Positions 23,807 to 32,389 of a stretch of 64,000 nucleotides of DNA are shown piece by piece. This DNA comes from Pseudomonadota bacterium (lineage in GTDB: Bacteria > Pseudomonadota > Gammaproteobacteria > Steroidobacterales > Steroidobacteraceae). The notes under the pieces were generated by a model. The model saw only the letters and a program-made list of their open reading frames with translations. It was not told the DNA's origin and did no database searches. Numbering within the stretch: the stretch's first letter is position 1; every line of letters starts with the position of its first letter. The stretch lies in assembly GCA_016703895.1 (NCBI GenBank), contig JADJBE010000004.1, forward strand, positions 1 to 64,000, read 5' to 3'. The translations under genes were made by a program, and so were the position numbers.

Positions 23807-25147
23807 TCAAACTCCATGTGCCGCCTCGAGCTCCGCGACCGCCTGCGCATAATGACGCCGACCACTGATAAGGTACGCGGTCAGCAGCCCACCGGCCACC
23901 AACGCCGTCAATGACAGTGAGTAGCGGATACCGGCAGGATCCGTGAACCACAGATCGTTGAGTAAACCAACCAACGACGGTCCTAACAACAACCCGATGG
24001 AGCTGATAATCACCATGTAGATTGCGGCCACTTGCGCGCGAACCTCGCCGGTGGCCAGAAAGACCGCACTCGCGACACCCGCCGCGGTGCTCATAGCACC
24101 CGCCCAGGTGGCCGGCACGAGCAACACAGCGGCCAATGTTGCGCTCGGCATCAACGGCAGCAGCGTCGAGAGCACGACCATCGACACCAACGCGATAATG
24201 GTCGCAATGTACGGCGCATCCTTGCGGCCACGCTTGTAAAGCGCGGTCGCGATCCAGCCGCCCGAGAGCGCGCCGAGCGGACCGAAAACGACGAGAATCC
24301 AGCCATAAACGCCCGCCAGGTCCGTGACGGACCAGCCCCAGGTGCGGGTGAACATCGCTGGCAACCAGTTCCAGGCGTAGCCGATCAACGGCGAGGTGCC
24401 CATGCCGACCATGAGCGGCAGAAATGCTCGCCGGCGAATCCACACATAGCGCACCGCGTCGCCCATGGTCACTTTGGCATCCGTGGACACGAGCCGGTCA
24501 CGGCGGACGGGCTCGCGCACAAACGCGATCACTGCCGCGACGATCAGCCCCGGCAGACCGGCGACAACGAACACCAGTTGCCAGGTGGCGAGCTCACCGA
24601 CGAGCGGTAAGTCCATCACTGGCCGCGCCTGCATCCAGCTAATGATGTAACCGCCGATCAAATAGGCGATGCCCAGACCCGTGGCAACACCCATATTGAA
24701 GAACGAAATCGCGCGGCTCTGCTCGGCGCGCGGAAAGTAGTCCGCGATCAACGAATTTGCCGCTGGTGCAAGCCCCGCTTCGCCGACACCCACACCGAGG
24801 CGCGCCAATGTGAGCTGGCCGAAGCTGCGCGCCAGACCGCAGCAAACCGTCATCAGGCACCAGCACGCCATCGCCACGGCGATCAAGCGGCGACGATCAT
24901 ACCGATCGGCCAACCAGCCCAGCGGCAAGCCAAGTCCCACGTAGAGCGCCGCAAAGACAGGCCCCATCAGCAATCCCATCTGAGTGTCGCTGACACCAAA
25001 ATGCGCCTTGATTGGTTCCAGCAGGAGCGAGATGATCCAGCGGTCGAGCAGCGAGATCGCATACGCAATCGTTAGCAGCACGACGACGAACCAGGCGTAC
25101 GCGCGCGGCGGATAAGCTGCATCTATTGCGTTCAAACTGACTGCCAA
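23807..25147 (-). CDS. MFS transporter (spinster-like subgroup)
   Basis: A 12-helix major facilitator of about 446 residues in the inner membrane. It has the first-loop signature GLGLPLGWLADRYDRRRLIA after helix 2 and the helix 5 motif with GVGEAGLAPAANSLIADYF, typical of the spinster-like group. I chose TTG 25147, preceded by AGGGAG at good spacing. This leaves only 12 bases to the divergent start of bicupin B, so the promoters must overlap coding sequence or the genes share one control region. A longer frame opens further upstream but overlaps bicupin B. Linked genes suggest an organic acid or aromatic substrate, which is inference only. Confidence 0.86.
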   Translation of the reverse strand: MAVSLNAIDAAYPPRAYAWFVVVLLTIAYAISLLDRWIISLLLEPIKAHFGVSDTQMGLLMGPVFAALYVGLGLPLGWLADRYDRRRLIAVAMACWCLMTVCCGLARSFGQLTLARLGVGVGEAGLAPAANSLIADYFPRAEQSRAISFFNMGVATGLGIAYLIGGYIISWMQARPVMDLPLVGELATWQLVFVVAGLPGLIVAAVIAFVREPVRRDRLVSTDAKVTMGDAVRYVWIRRRAFLPLMVGMGTSPLIGYAWNWLPAMFTRTWGWSVTDLAGVYGWILVVFGPLGALSGGWIATALYKRGRKDAPYIATIIALVSMVVLSTLLPLMPSATLAAVLLVPATWAGAMSTAAGVASAVFLATGEVRAQVAAIYMVIISSIGLLLGPSLVGLLNDLWFTDPAGIRYSLSLTALVAGGLLTAYLISGRRHYAQAVAELEAAHGV

Positions 25148-25159
25148 ACGAGACTCCCT

Positions 25160-26005
25160 ATGACCCGCGACCATACCATATTCATCCAGAGTCAGTGCTT
25201 GCCGTGGACTGCCGACGGCCTCGGCGCGGTCCACGCCGGACTCGAGTCCCGACTGCTAAGCGGCGACCCGGCGACCGGCGCTGCGACGCTGTTGCTACAG
25301 ATCCCGGCCGGCTGGCGCCGCACCGACTCGTACTACTTGTCCGCGCTGGAGGAATTCTATGTGCTGGACGGCGAACTAACGATCGGCACGCAGCACTATG
25401 CCGCACACACCTACGCGTGCCTGGCTGCGGGCCGTTTACGGGGCGCTTGCCACAGCGAACGCGGTGCAGTCGTGCTGGCCATGTAGGCAGCACACCCAGA
25501 ACTGCATGTCGCCGCCTCGCCGGCTTCATTCTACGACCCGGCTCTCGATGTTCCCTACCACAATGCCTACGCGCAGGGTCTCGAAGGCTGGCAGAAGAAT
25601 CGGCACACGCGGTATCTCGTCGGCACCGGAGTGCAGACGCTACGAGAAGATCCAGTCACGCGTGAGATCACGATCCTCTACAGCGCACTACCGTTTCGTT
25701 TCATGGAAAAGCGCTGGACACACCAACACGTGCAGGAAATGTACGTGTTAGCCAGCGAATATTCGATCAACGATGTTGGCGTGATGCGCCCCGGCGCTTA
25801 CGCCTGGTGGGAACCCGAGCACTTGCACGGCCCGTACGGTTCGCTCAGTGGGTTTATGATGCTGATCCGCTCCTGCGGCGGACCACTCAAGAATGTCATC
25901 CCCGACGAACGGGTAGTCGTCGACTACAACGCGCCCTATCGGCCCTTACTGCCGCCCGCGATGGCGGCGCTAGCCCATCCGACTAACAGCTTGCGCGCTT
26001 GGTAA
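25160..26005 (+). pseudogene. Bicupin protein B (DUF4437/ChrR-like) with one in-frame stop
   Basis: Divergent paralogue of bicupin A. The N-terminal cupin has YYLSALEEFYVLDGELTIG. The C-terminal cupin has HVQEMYVLASEYSINDVG, GAYAWWEPEHLHGPYGS and MLIRSCGGPLKNV, matching the same positions in protein A. A TAG at 25484-25486 after VVLAM interrupts it. The same frame then runs on through HPELHVAASPASFYDPAL and GWQKNRHTRYLVGTGVQ to 26005. CAG (Gln) to TAG would create the stop. Full length would be 281 residues. It faces the MFS/NTF2/cupin A/oxidase run across a 12-base gap, suggesting one pathway with two bicupins. Function unknown. Confidence 0.7.
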
Positions 26006-26052
26006 CCGCTGCTAGCGGCTGACAGCCACGGTCAACGCGCATGTCTGCCAAG

Positions 26053-26457
26053 CTATTCTGACGGGGGCCGAGCAGCCTCGGGCGCCGTCGGTGCCGACTC
26101 GTCGGTTGGTGCGGCAGCCTGAACCTCGGCGGCCTCAGCCTTGCTACGCGCATAGTCGGCGCGCCGCTGCTGCTCTTCGCTCACCTGCTCGATAGACAGC
26201 CCGGTTGCTCGCGCGACTGCGGTCAGCACCGGATGATTCGCCACGCTCGGCAATCGCAGGGCATGGGTCTTTTCCCACGCGCGAATGCGGATGCTGGGCG
26301 TATTGGCGGGAGATGACAGCTCGGCCAGCTCCTGCTGCCAGCGTTCGGCCGCTTGCGCCTTCTCGAGCGCCACGCGCGAGCCGAATTCCTCGGGCAACTC
26401 GCCCGGCGCGGCTTTGAGCGAGGTGCGTGAGTTCAAGGTCCAGCGGTTGGTCAGCAT
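26053..26457 (-). CDS. Small hypothetical protein, Ala/Glu-rich C-terminus
   Basis: A 134-residue soluble protein that I do not recognise. ATG 26457 is supported by GGAGA six bases upstream. The first half contains a conserved-looking WTLNSRTSLKAAPGELPEEF and a helical segment ALEKAQAAERWQQELAEL. Next comes TPSIRIRAWEKTHALRLP and a short helix (HPVLTAVARATGLSIEQV), and then a charged coil rich in Ala and Glu. There is no signal peptide or membrane helix. The composition, with a WEKxHxLxLP motif, resembles uncharacterised proteins encoded near tRNA genes in related bacteria, but that is only an impression. It sits between bicupin B and tRNA-Glu. Confidence 0.6.
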   Translation of the reverse strand: MLTNRWTLNSRTSLKAAPGELPEEFGSRVALEKAQAAERWQQELAELSSPANTPSIRIRAWEKTHALRLPSVANHPVLTAVARATGLSIEQVSEEQQRRADYARSKAEAAEVQAAAPTDESAPTAPEAARPPSE

Positions 26458-26497
26458 GCAGTTCTCCAAAGGTCTACTGCACACTGTACAGGATAGA

Positions 26498-26573
26498 TGG
26501 CGTCCCCAAGGGGATTCGAACCCCTGTCGCCGCCGTGAAAGGGCAGTGTCCTAGGCCTCTAGACGATGGGGAC
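26498..26573 (-). tRNA. tRNA-Glu (anticodon TTC)
   Basis: The minus strand gives a 76-nt cloverleaf beginning GTCCCCATCGTCTAGAGGCC and ending with GGGGAC, discriminator G and an encoded CCA. The T-arm carries GGTTCGAATCC and the anticodon loop reads CTTTCAC, giving UUC. It lies 25 bases from tRNA-Ala and close to gltX, which charges it. Confidence 0.97.
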
Positions 26574-26598
26574 GCAGATTAAAAATGTCACCAATAAA

Positions 26599-26674
<76 letters not shown>

Positions 26675-26765
26675 ACAGAAGGCCGCGCAAATTACGCAAC
26701 CGCCGCGCGAGTGTCAAGGAAACCGCGGTGCTGGCGAGCAGATTGGACCCGTGCGCACCGCAAAA

Positions 26766-28157
26766 CTAGCCCAGCACCGCAAGCAGCCGGTTCATGGTGC
26801 GCTCGCGACCTAAAATGGCCAAGGTCTGATCGATCGGCGGCGATACCGTCCCGCCAGTCACGGCGACCCTGAGCGGCTGCGCCAGCTTGCCGAGCGATAG
26901 CGTCAACTCGGCGGCCACCGCCTGCACCAACTCGTGGATCGAGGCGGCGGTCCATTCCGGCAGCATGCGCAGCCGCGACGCGAGCTGTTGCAGCGCCTGG
27001 CGCGACTCAGCCGTCAGGTGCTTCTGTGCCGCTTTGTCATCCAGCGTCACGCCCTCACCAAAGAAGAACCGACTGTTCTCGGCCATCTCCTTGAGTGTCT
27101 TGGCCCGCTCGCGCTGGGCAATGATGATCGCTTCGAGCACACCGTCGTCCGCCGCCTCAATGCCGAGATGCACCAGTTGCCAGCGCAGGTGCGGCACGAT
27201 CGTGACAGGCTCCGCACGCATCATATGCTGCTGATTGAGCCACAGGAGTTTGTCCGGATTGAACGCGGACGCCGCCTTGTTGACGTCCTTGATATCAAAC
27301 AGCTTGACCATCTCATCGCGCGAGAAGATTTCCTGATCCCCATGCGACCAACCCAGCCGCACCAGATAATTGAGCAGTGCGTCTGGCAGATAGCCCTCTT
27401 CCTGGTACTGCAGCACGCTCACGGCACCATGGCGCTTGGAGAGCTTGGCGCCATCAGGCCCCAGTATCATCGGCACGTGCGCGTACACCGGCGGCTCGTG
27501 CCCCAACGCTAACAACATATTCAGTTGGCGCGGCGTGTTATTGAGATGATCGTCGCCGCGGATGACATGCGTGACGCCCATGTCGGCATCGTCCACGACC
27601 ACACAGAAGTTATAGGTCGGTGTGCCGTCTGAGCGCGCGATGATCAGATCGTCGAGCTCGCTGTTCTGGAACACGACATCGCCGTGAACCACGTCGCGCA
27701 CAACCGTCGCGCCCTCTTCCGGGTTCTTGAATCGCACCACCGGCGCTCGGCCCGACTCGGCCCCCGGTCCGCGCCCGTGACGACACCGACCGTCATACCG
27801 CGGCTTGAGCTTCTGCGCCTGCTGCGCGCCACGCATCGCATCGAGCTCGTCCTTGCTGCAATAGCAGTGGTAGACCGTCCCGGCGGCGAGCATCTGCGCC
27901 AGCACCTCCTTGTAACGACCGAAGCGCTGCGTCTGATAGTGCGGTCCCTCGTCGTGCGCGAGGCCCAGCCACTCCATGCCCTCCAAAATCACCCTCACCG
28001 CCTCTGGCGTCGAGCGCTCGAGGTCCGTGTCCTCAATTCGAAGGATGAACTTGCCGCCGTGACGGCGCGCATATAACCAGCTGAAAAGTGCCGTGCGGAC
28101 GCCACCGATATGCAGCAAACCGGTGGGGCTGGGGGCGAAACGGGTCGTAGTCGTCAT
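26766..28157 (-). CDS. gltX: Glutamate--tRNA ligase
   Basis: A class I aminoacyl-tRNA synthetase that charges tRNA-Glu. The 463-residue length is normal. It has the HIGH-type ATP motif as HIGG at residues 16-19 within RFAPSPTGLLHIGG, RIEDTDLERS, a Cys-containing insert YHCYCSKDELDAMR and the KMSKS-type motif KLSKRHGA at about residue 245. The anticodon-binding helical domain fills the last 150 residues. The frame is intact. Transcription toward tRNA-Ala and tRNA-Glu makes a compact translation cluster. Confidence 0.97.
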   Translation of the reverse strand: MTTTTRFAPSPTGLLHIGGVRTALFSWLYARRHGGKFILRIEDTDLERSTPEAVRVILEGMEWLGLAHDEGPHYQTQRFGRYKEVLAQMLAAGTVYHCYCSKDELDAMRGAQQAQKLKPRYDGRCRHGRGPGAESGRAPVVRFKNPEEGATVVRDVVHGDVVFQNSELDDLIIARSDGTPTYNFCVVVDDADMGVTHVIRGDDHLNNTPRQLNMLLALGHEPPVYAHVPMILGPDGAKLSKRHGAVSVLQYQEEGYLPDALLNYLVRLGWSHGDQEIFSRDEMVKLFDIKDVNKAASAFNPDKLLWLNQQHMMRAEPVTIVPHLRWQLVHLGIEAADDGVLEAIIIAQRERAKTLKEMAENSRFFFGEGVTLDDKAAQKHLTAESRQALQQLASRLRMLPEWTAASIHELVQAVAAELTLSLGKLAQPLRVAVTGGTVSPPIDQTLAILGRERTMNRLLAVLG

Positions 28158-28265
28158 AATTGGGGCGAATCGTAGCAGCGTGGGCGGGAATTTGCGTCCC
28201 GCGTGCGCGCTCTTTAAACTGCGCGTCCCTCAGAAACGGCGCGCCAATCCTTCGTGCGCCGCGGC

Positions 28266-28340
28266 GGGCGGTTAGCTCAGCGGTAGAGCATTGCCTTCAC
28301 ACGGCAAGGGTCACTGGTTCGATCCCAGTACCGCCCACCA
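28266..28340 (+). tRNA. tRNA-Val (anticodon CAC)
   Basis: A 75-nt plus-strand cloverleaf starts GGGCGGTTAGCTCAGCGGTA and ends ACCGCCCACCA with encoded CCA. The anticodon stem TTGCC/GGCAA encloses TTCACAC, so the anticodon is CAC. The T-arm has GGTTCGATCCC. It is divergent from gltX and lies 26 bases upstream of the nitroreductase. Confidence 0.97.
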
Positions 28341-28365
28341 ATGTCCTGCGTGGCATCATTGGCGC

Positions 28366-29046
28366 ATGGAAAAACTCACAGTTACCGCAGCCGTGCAGGC
28401 ACGCATCTCAACGCGCGCATTCCGCGATACGCCGGTAGATGGCGCCCTAATTCGACAGATCCTGACAACTGCACGGTATGCGCCCTCTGGCGGCAACGTG
28501 CAACCCTGGACGATCCACGTGCTGGGTGGCGAGGTACTCGCACGGTTCAAAGCGACCATGCAGGACAAACTCGCCACCGGCGAGCCGGAGGAAGGCGAGG
28601 AATACGCGATCTACCCGCCCAACTTGTTTGAACCACATCGCAGTCGCCGCTGGCAGTGCGGCGAGGACATGTACGGCACCATGGGCATCGAGCGCGCCGA
28701 CAAACCGGCACGTTTGAATTTCGTTGCCGGCAATTTTCAGTTCTGGAATGCACCCGTTGCGATGTTCTTCTGCATCGATCGGCGCATGGGCGCACCGCAG
28801 TGGTCCGACATGGGGATGCTCATCCAGACGACCATGCTGTTAGCACAGGAAGCGGGACTCGCCACCTGCGCGCAGGAAGCCTGGACGCGTTGGCATCGGA
28901 CCGTGGGCGAGTTCCTGGCTCTGCCGCCAGAGCTGATGCTGTTCTGCGGTGTTGCAATCGGCTATGCCGACGAAACCCACCCTGCAAACAAGCTGCGGAC
29001 CGCACGCGCGCCGCTCGACGAAGTAGCCAGCTTCCGCGGGATTTAG
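28366..29046 (+). CDS. Nitroreductase family protein (FMN)
   Basis: An FMN-dependent, NAD(P)H-using nitroreductase-fold enzyme of 226 residues. It shows the FMN-phosphate pattern near the start (ARISTRAFRDTPV), then ILTTARYAPSGGNVQPW, which is diagnostic for the family, and a C-terminal glycine-rich FMN loop around GVAIGYADETHPAN. The central stretch DMGMLIQTTMLLAQEAGLAT is the dimer helix. ATG 28366 is chosen because upstream codons in frame fall inside tRNA-Val. A strong hairpin lies downstream at 29081-29112. The natural substrate is unknown; detoxification of nitro compounds or quinones is usual for the family. Confidence 0.9.
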   Translation: MEKLTVTAAVQARISTRAFRDTPVDGALIRQILTTARYAPSGGNVQPWTIHVLGGEVLARFKATMQDKLATGEPEEGEEYAIYPPNLFEPHRSRRWQCGEDMYGTMGIERADKPARLNFVAGNFQFWNAPVAMFFCIDRRMGAPQWSDMGMLIQTTMLLAQEAGLATCAQEAWTRWHRTVGEFLALPPELMLFCGVAIGYADETHPANKLRTARAPLDEVASFRGI

Positions 29047-29080
29047 TCCAGCCAACTATTCGTCCAGCCAGATATCGCAA

Positions 29081-29112
29081 AGGGCCGTGCGGAGTTGTCC
29101 CCGCACGGCCCT
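29081..29112. terminator. Hairpin between convergent nitroreductase and TonB receptor genes
   Basis: A perfect 12-bp stem (AGGGCCGTGCGG with CCGCACGGCCCT) encloses an 8-base loop. It is followed by CAATTT on the plus strand and by a short T run on the minus strand. Its place between two convergent stop codons (29046 and 29125) fits a shared bidirectional terminator, though the U tracts are weak. Confidence 0.7.
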
Positions 29113-29124
29113 CAATTTCCGATC

Positions 29125-31189
29125 TCAGAACTTATAGCTCGCCGTCACACCCACTTGGCGCTTGTCAGCCAGCGGGAACTGGAACGCGCGCACCGAAGTC
29201 GACACCCGTTGGCTCGTACCGATTGGCAGCGGGTTCTTGAAGTCGACGAAGCGAATCACCGTCGACGGCGTGCGATCGTCGGTGAGGTTGTCGCCGAAAC
29301 TAAGCCGACGCCTGCGTCTTCGGCGCGTTGGGCGTCTGATTGCCGGCCAGCGAACCACCATTGTCGATCGGCGGCGTCAACGACAGATTGAACGCCTCCT
29401 GCTCCGGATCGAACGCCTGCTTGAACTTGGCATCGTTGTACGAGAAGCCCAGACCGCCGGTCAATTGATCCGTGAACTGGTTATTGAGCTCGAGCTCAAA
29501 ACCCTTGACCTCGGTCTTGCCGACGTTGACTACAACTGTGACTGGCGAACCGCTGGAAAGCGTCGCATTGGTCGTGAGCTGCTGGTCGCTCCAGTCAATG
29601 TAATAGACTGCGGCGTTCAACGTCATCCGGCCATTGAACAGCGTGTTCTTGCTGCCAATTTCGTAGTTGAGTGCGCTCTCTTCGTCGGCGAACAGCAGTG
29701 ACGGATCGAGCAGCGGGTTGGAGTTGATGAACCCCGGCTTGTTGCCCTCCGCGATCGCGCCGTAGATGAGGTTGTCGGGTGTCGCCTTGAAATCGAGTGT
29801 CAGGCGTGGTGACCAGCTCTTGAAGGTCTTTTCGATCAGCGGCAAGGTTGCTCGATTCGGCGCACCCGGATTCAGGTTACCGATGGTGTCCTCGGCGTAC
29901 CGCAACTCCACCCGACCCTTCAATCGATCGGTGAAGTCCCCCTCGACATAACCGAACAGTGCCTGGTTATCGATGCGGTCCTCGCCGTTGTCGACGTCAC
30001 GCGCGCGATTCAAAATTCGCTCTTCACGGAAATCGCGGCGACTCTTGTAGTAGTACGCGCCACCAAGGAAACGTACGCGCTTACTGACATCACTGCGAAA
30101 TATCAGCTCGGAGGATAGCTCGGTGCGTTCGCTGACTGCGACCCGGCTGAAGTCTCGCAAGACCGCAGTGAAGTTATCCGTGATGTCGACGTCGTAGCCG
30201 TATTCGGAATCCGCCTTGAAATAGCCCGTATTCCAGGCGATATCAAAATTGCCAGCGTCGTACTCTATCTGCGACGAGGCTCGGTAGGCCGTCTTATCGA
30301 GGCCGGCGCGATCGCCAAAGATGTCGATATTCTGCTCGGTGCTGTTGAGCTCCAGAACCTCACCGCAGTAGTACTGCCGACCCACATTCAAGAAGCAGTT
30401 GTTAGCGAAGCGGTCCTGCAGGGCCACTGCCGCCATGCCATCCTCATCCTTGCCCCAGCCAAAGCCGAAGCGGGCTGTCACGCTGTCGGTCGGCCGAAAC
30501 TCGAGCGAGCCGTTGAGGTTCACCGAGTTCTCATCACCCACCTTGCGTCCATCGACAGTGTTGCGGTACTGACCGCCAAAGTCATAGTAACGCGCATGGA
30601 CCATGTAGAAGACCTTGTCTTCGACCAGCGGACCGCGCGACAGGAAATTGATCTCACGATCATCGTATTGCGCCAGTCGCCCGGACACCCGGTTCTCAAA
30701 CTCGTTAGTACCCTTCTTGGTCACGAGGTTGATGGCACCCGCGAACGTGGCGCGCCCGTAGAGCGCTGCCTGCGGACCCTTGATCACTTCCACCCGCTCG
30801 ACGATATCGAAAGGGAATGACAGGATCGAATCGCTGTACTGCAGTCCATCGATAAAAATGGAGGCGTTGGCTTCACCCAGAATGTTCGACTGACCGCGAA
30901 TCACTGGCCGGCTGCCGCCGCCCTGCACACCGAAACGGTTCAGTTTCTCGAACGCAAACCCGGGGGTTGCCGTACTTATCTTGTAGATATCGTCCGCACC
31001 GCGCTCCGCGATTTCCTTGGCGCTGAACGCACTGACCGACAAGGGCACGTCTTGCAGGCGCTCCTCGACCTTACGCGAGGTGACGACCACTTCCTGCAAC
31101 GCGCCTTGTTGCTGCTGCGCCGTGGCCAGGCCAGTGACCCCGACGGCTGTTGCTATAAACAAACACAATGATTTCACGAGAACCCCCAT
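29125..31189 (-). CDS. TonB-dependent outer-membrane receptor (one frameshift near the C-terminus)
   Basis: A 22-strand outer-membrane transporter with a plug domain. ATG 31189 begins a signal peptide (MGVLVKSLCLFIATAVGVTG then ATAQ). The plug follows with QEVVVTSRKVEERLQDVPLS, GQSNILGEANASIFIDGL and VEVIKGPQAALYGRATFAGA. Aromatic-rich barrel strands continue to about 29305, where the main frame stops after TPNAPKTQASA. The frame shifted by one carries the expected end (LADKRQVGVTASYKF, final Phe) and stops at 29125, just before the hairpin. A one-base indel near 29305 is likely. No FecA-type N-terminal signalling domain is present. The cargo is unknown; the type is common among oligotrophic gammaproteobacteria. 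Confidence 0.86.
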
Positions 31190-31240
31190 TAATACCGGCA
31201 AGACAGCCAATAGCGGCCGCAAATTAGCAACAGCCGGCCC

Positions 31241-31288
31241 TTGCATGCAAGTCTTTATTGTCCGGACATTATTGTGTCATGACAATAA
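31241..31288. promoter_or_regulatory. Three adjacent palindromes upstream of the TonB receptor
   Basis: Within 48 bases lie TTGCATGCAA (31241-31250), TGTCCGGACA (31259-31268) and TTATTGT-N6-ACAATAA (31269-31288), all perfect inverted repeats. On the minus strand a TTGTCA and a GACAAT separated by 17 bases overlap the last two, suggesting a sigma-70 promoter under operator control. The receptor start codon is at 31189. The factor is unknown. Confidence 0.5.
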
Positions 31289-31297
31289 GATGGCCAA

Positions 31298-32332
31298 TCA
31301 GGCTCTTGGCAGCACCCGGCGCCGCAAAACCGCGGGTTTCCCAGTCGGAACCAGCACGCCTTCGTCGCCCCGGCTGAGGTCAGCCGCATTCGCCTCATCG
31401 GTATCGACATGCATTTCGAACTTGAACTGCGGGCTAACTCGCACCAGCACGTCGCTGAATTCCAGGTCGCGGCCTTCCGTATCAACCGCCACGTCGACCA
31501 TATCGCCGTGGTTCACCTGCCAGCGCGCCGCGTCAGCGGGGGTCATGTGAATATGGCGTTGAGCGCAGATCAAACCCTCCTCGATCACGACGCGGCCGCG
31601 TGAGCCGACCAGCGTGATACCCGGCGTCCCGGCCAGATTGCCGGATCCGCGCACCGGCGCGTCGATGCCCAGCTTGAACTCGTCCGTGCGCGAAATCTCG
31701 ACTTGATCGGCCGGTCGTGGTGGGCCAAGCACGCGAACGTTCTCGATACTGCCCTTCGGGCCTAACAAGGTGACGGTCTCCTCCGCAGCGTACTGCCCGG
31801 GCTGCGACAGCGGCCGCACGGGCGTCAACTGATGCCCGGCTCCAAACAACTGCTCGATCGTTTTCGCGGTGAGATGCACATGACGCGCCGAAATGGCAAT
31901 GGGCACAGCGAGTGTCGCACCAGCCGTTGTACCGGCAACGGTGAGTTGCGCCACCTCCCGTGCGATGAGACTGCCTAGATCGAATACCGCGATGTGCGGC
32001 ACATCTGGCAGCAACGTGCGCGCCGAGCGCATGACGGCGAGACTGGATTGATTGCAAACTGCGGCTGGGCCCGTCAACGATGCCAAACTCGCCGCAACCG
32101 AGTCATCGATCGACACCGGCCCTCGGTAGCGGTCACCGCCGTAGGCTATTCGATGGCCCACTGCGTTGATCGACTGATTCGATGTCTTGATTGCCGCCAG
32201 TGCTTGACGCAGTACTGTCTCGACGTCGCCCGTCATCGGCAGCCAGTCGTCACGAACAATTGCCGACTTCTCGACATCGATCACCGTGGCACGTACAAAT
32301 GCCGCTTCACATTGCAATACCCAGATATTCAT
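31298..32332 (-). CDS. Fusion of a degenerate acetate-kinase N-domain with PduL phosphotransacylase
   Basis: The C-terminal 200 residues are a PduL-type phosphate acyltransferase (acyl-CoA + phosphate to acyl phosphate). They contain ISARHVHL at about 148-154, AQRHIHM at 257-263 and EMHVDTDEANA at 306-316, whose histidines bind the metal. Residues 1-125 align in order with the first half of acetate kinase: a start like MxIxVLxC, GHRIAYGGDRYRG at 59-71 and AVFDLG at 115-120. The kinase catalytic features are altered: the NxGSSS loop reads QCEAAFVRA, and the HGG and FDTAFH motifs are degenerate. The kinase C-terminal half is absent. So the acyltransferase should work while the kinase part probably cannot. 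ATG 32332 matches the kinase family's start. The frame is intact. Confidence 0.78.
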   Translation of the reverse strand: MNIWVLQCEAAFVRATVIDVEKSAIVRDDWLPMTGDVETVLRQALAAIKTSNQSINAVGHRIAYGGDRYRGPVSIDDSVAASLASLTGPAAVCNQSSLAVMRSARTLLPDVPHIAVFDLGSLIAREVAQLTVAGTTAGATLAVPIAISARHVHLTAKTIEQLFGAGHQLTPVRPLSQPGQYAAEETVTLLGPKGSIENVRVLGPPRPADQVEISRTDEFKLGIDAPVRGSGNLAGTPGITLVGSRGRVVIEEGLICAQRHIHMTPADAARWQVNHGDMVDVAVDTEGRDLEFSDVLVRVSPQFKFEMHVDTDEANAADLSRGDEGVLVPTGKPAVLRRRVLPRA

Positions 32333-32389
32333 AGCCCTAGTTCTAGCACCCAATGCCACCCAGTGTCACGGCGTGCGAAACTGAGCGTG

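Noticed and set aside
23388..24443. A single long minus-strand frame joining the NTF2-like protein to about 210 upstream residues.
   Set aside because: The upstream part is the MFS transporter gene read out of frame. ATG 23804 gives a normal-length NTF2-like protein next to the MFS stop.
31298..32332. Reading the N-domain of the PduL fusion as an active acetate kinase.
   Set aside because: The phosphate-binding loop, the HGG motif and the whole nucleotide-binding second half are absent or altered.
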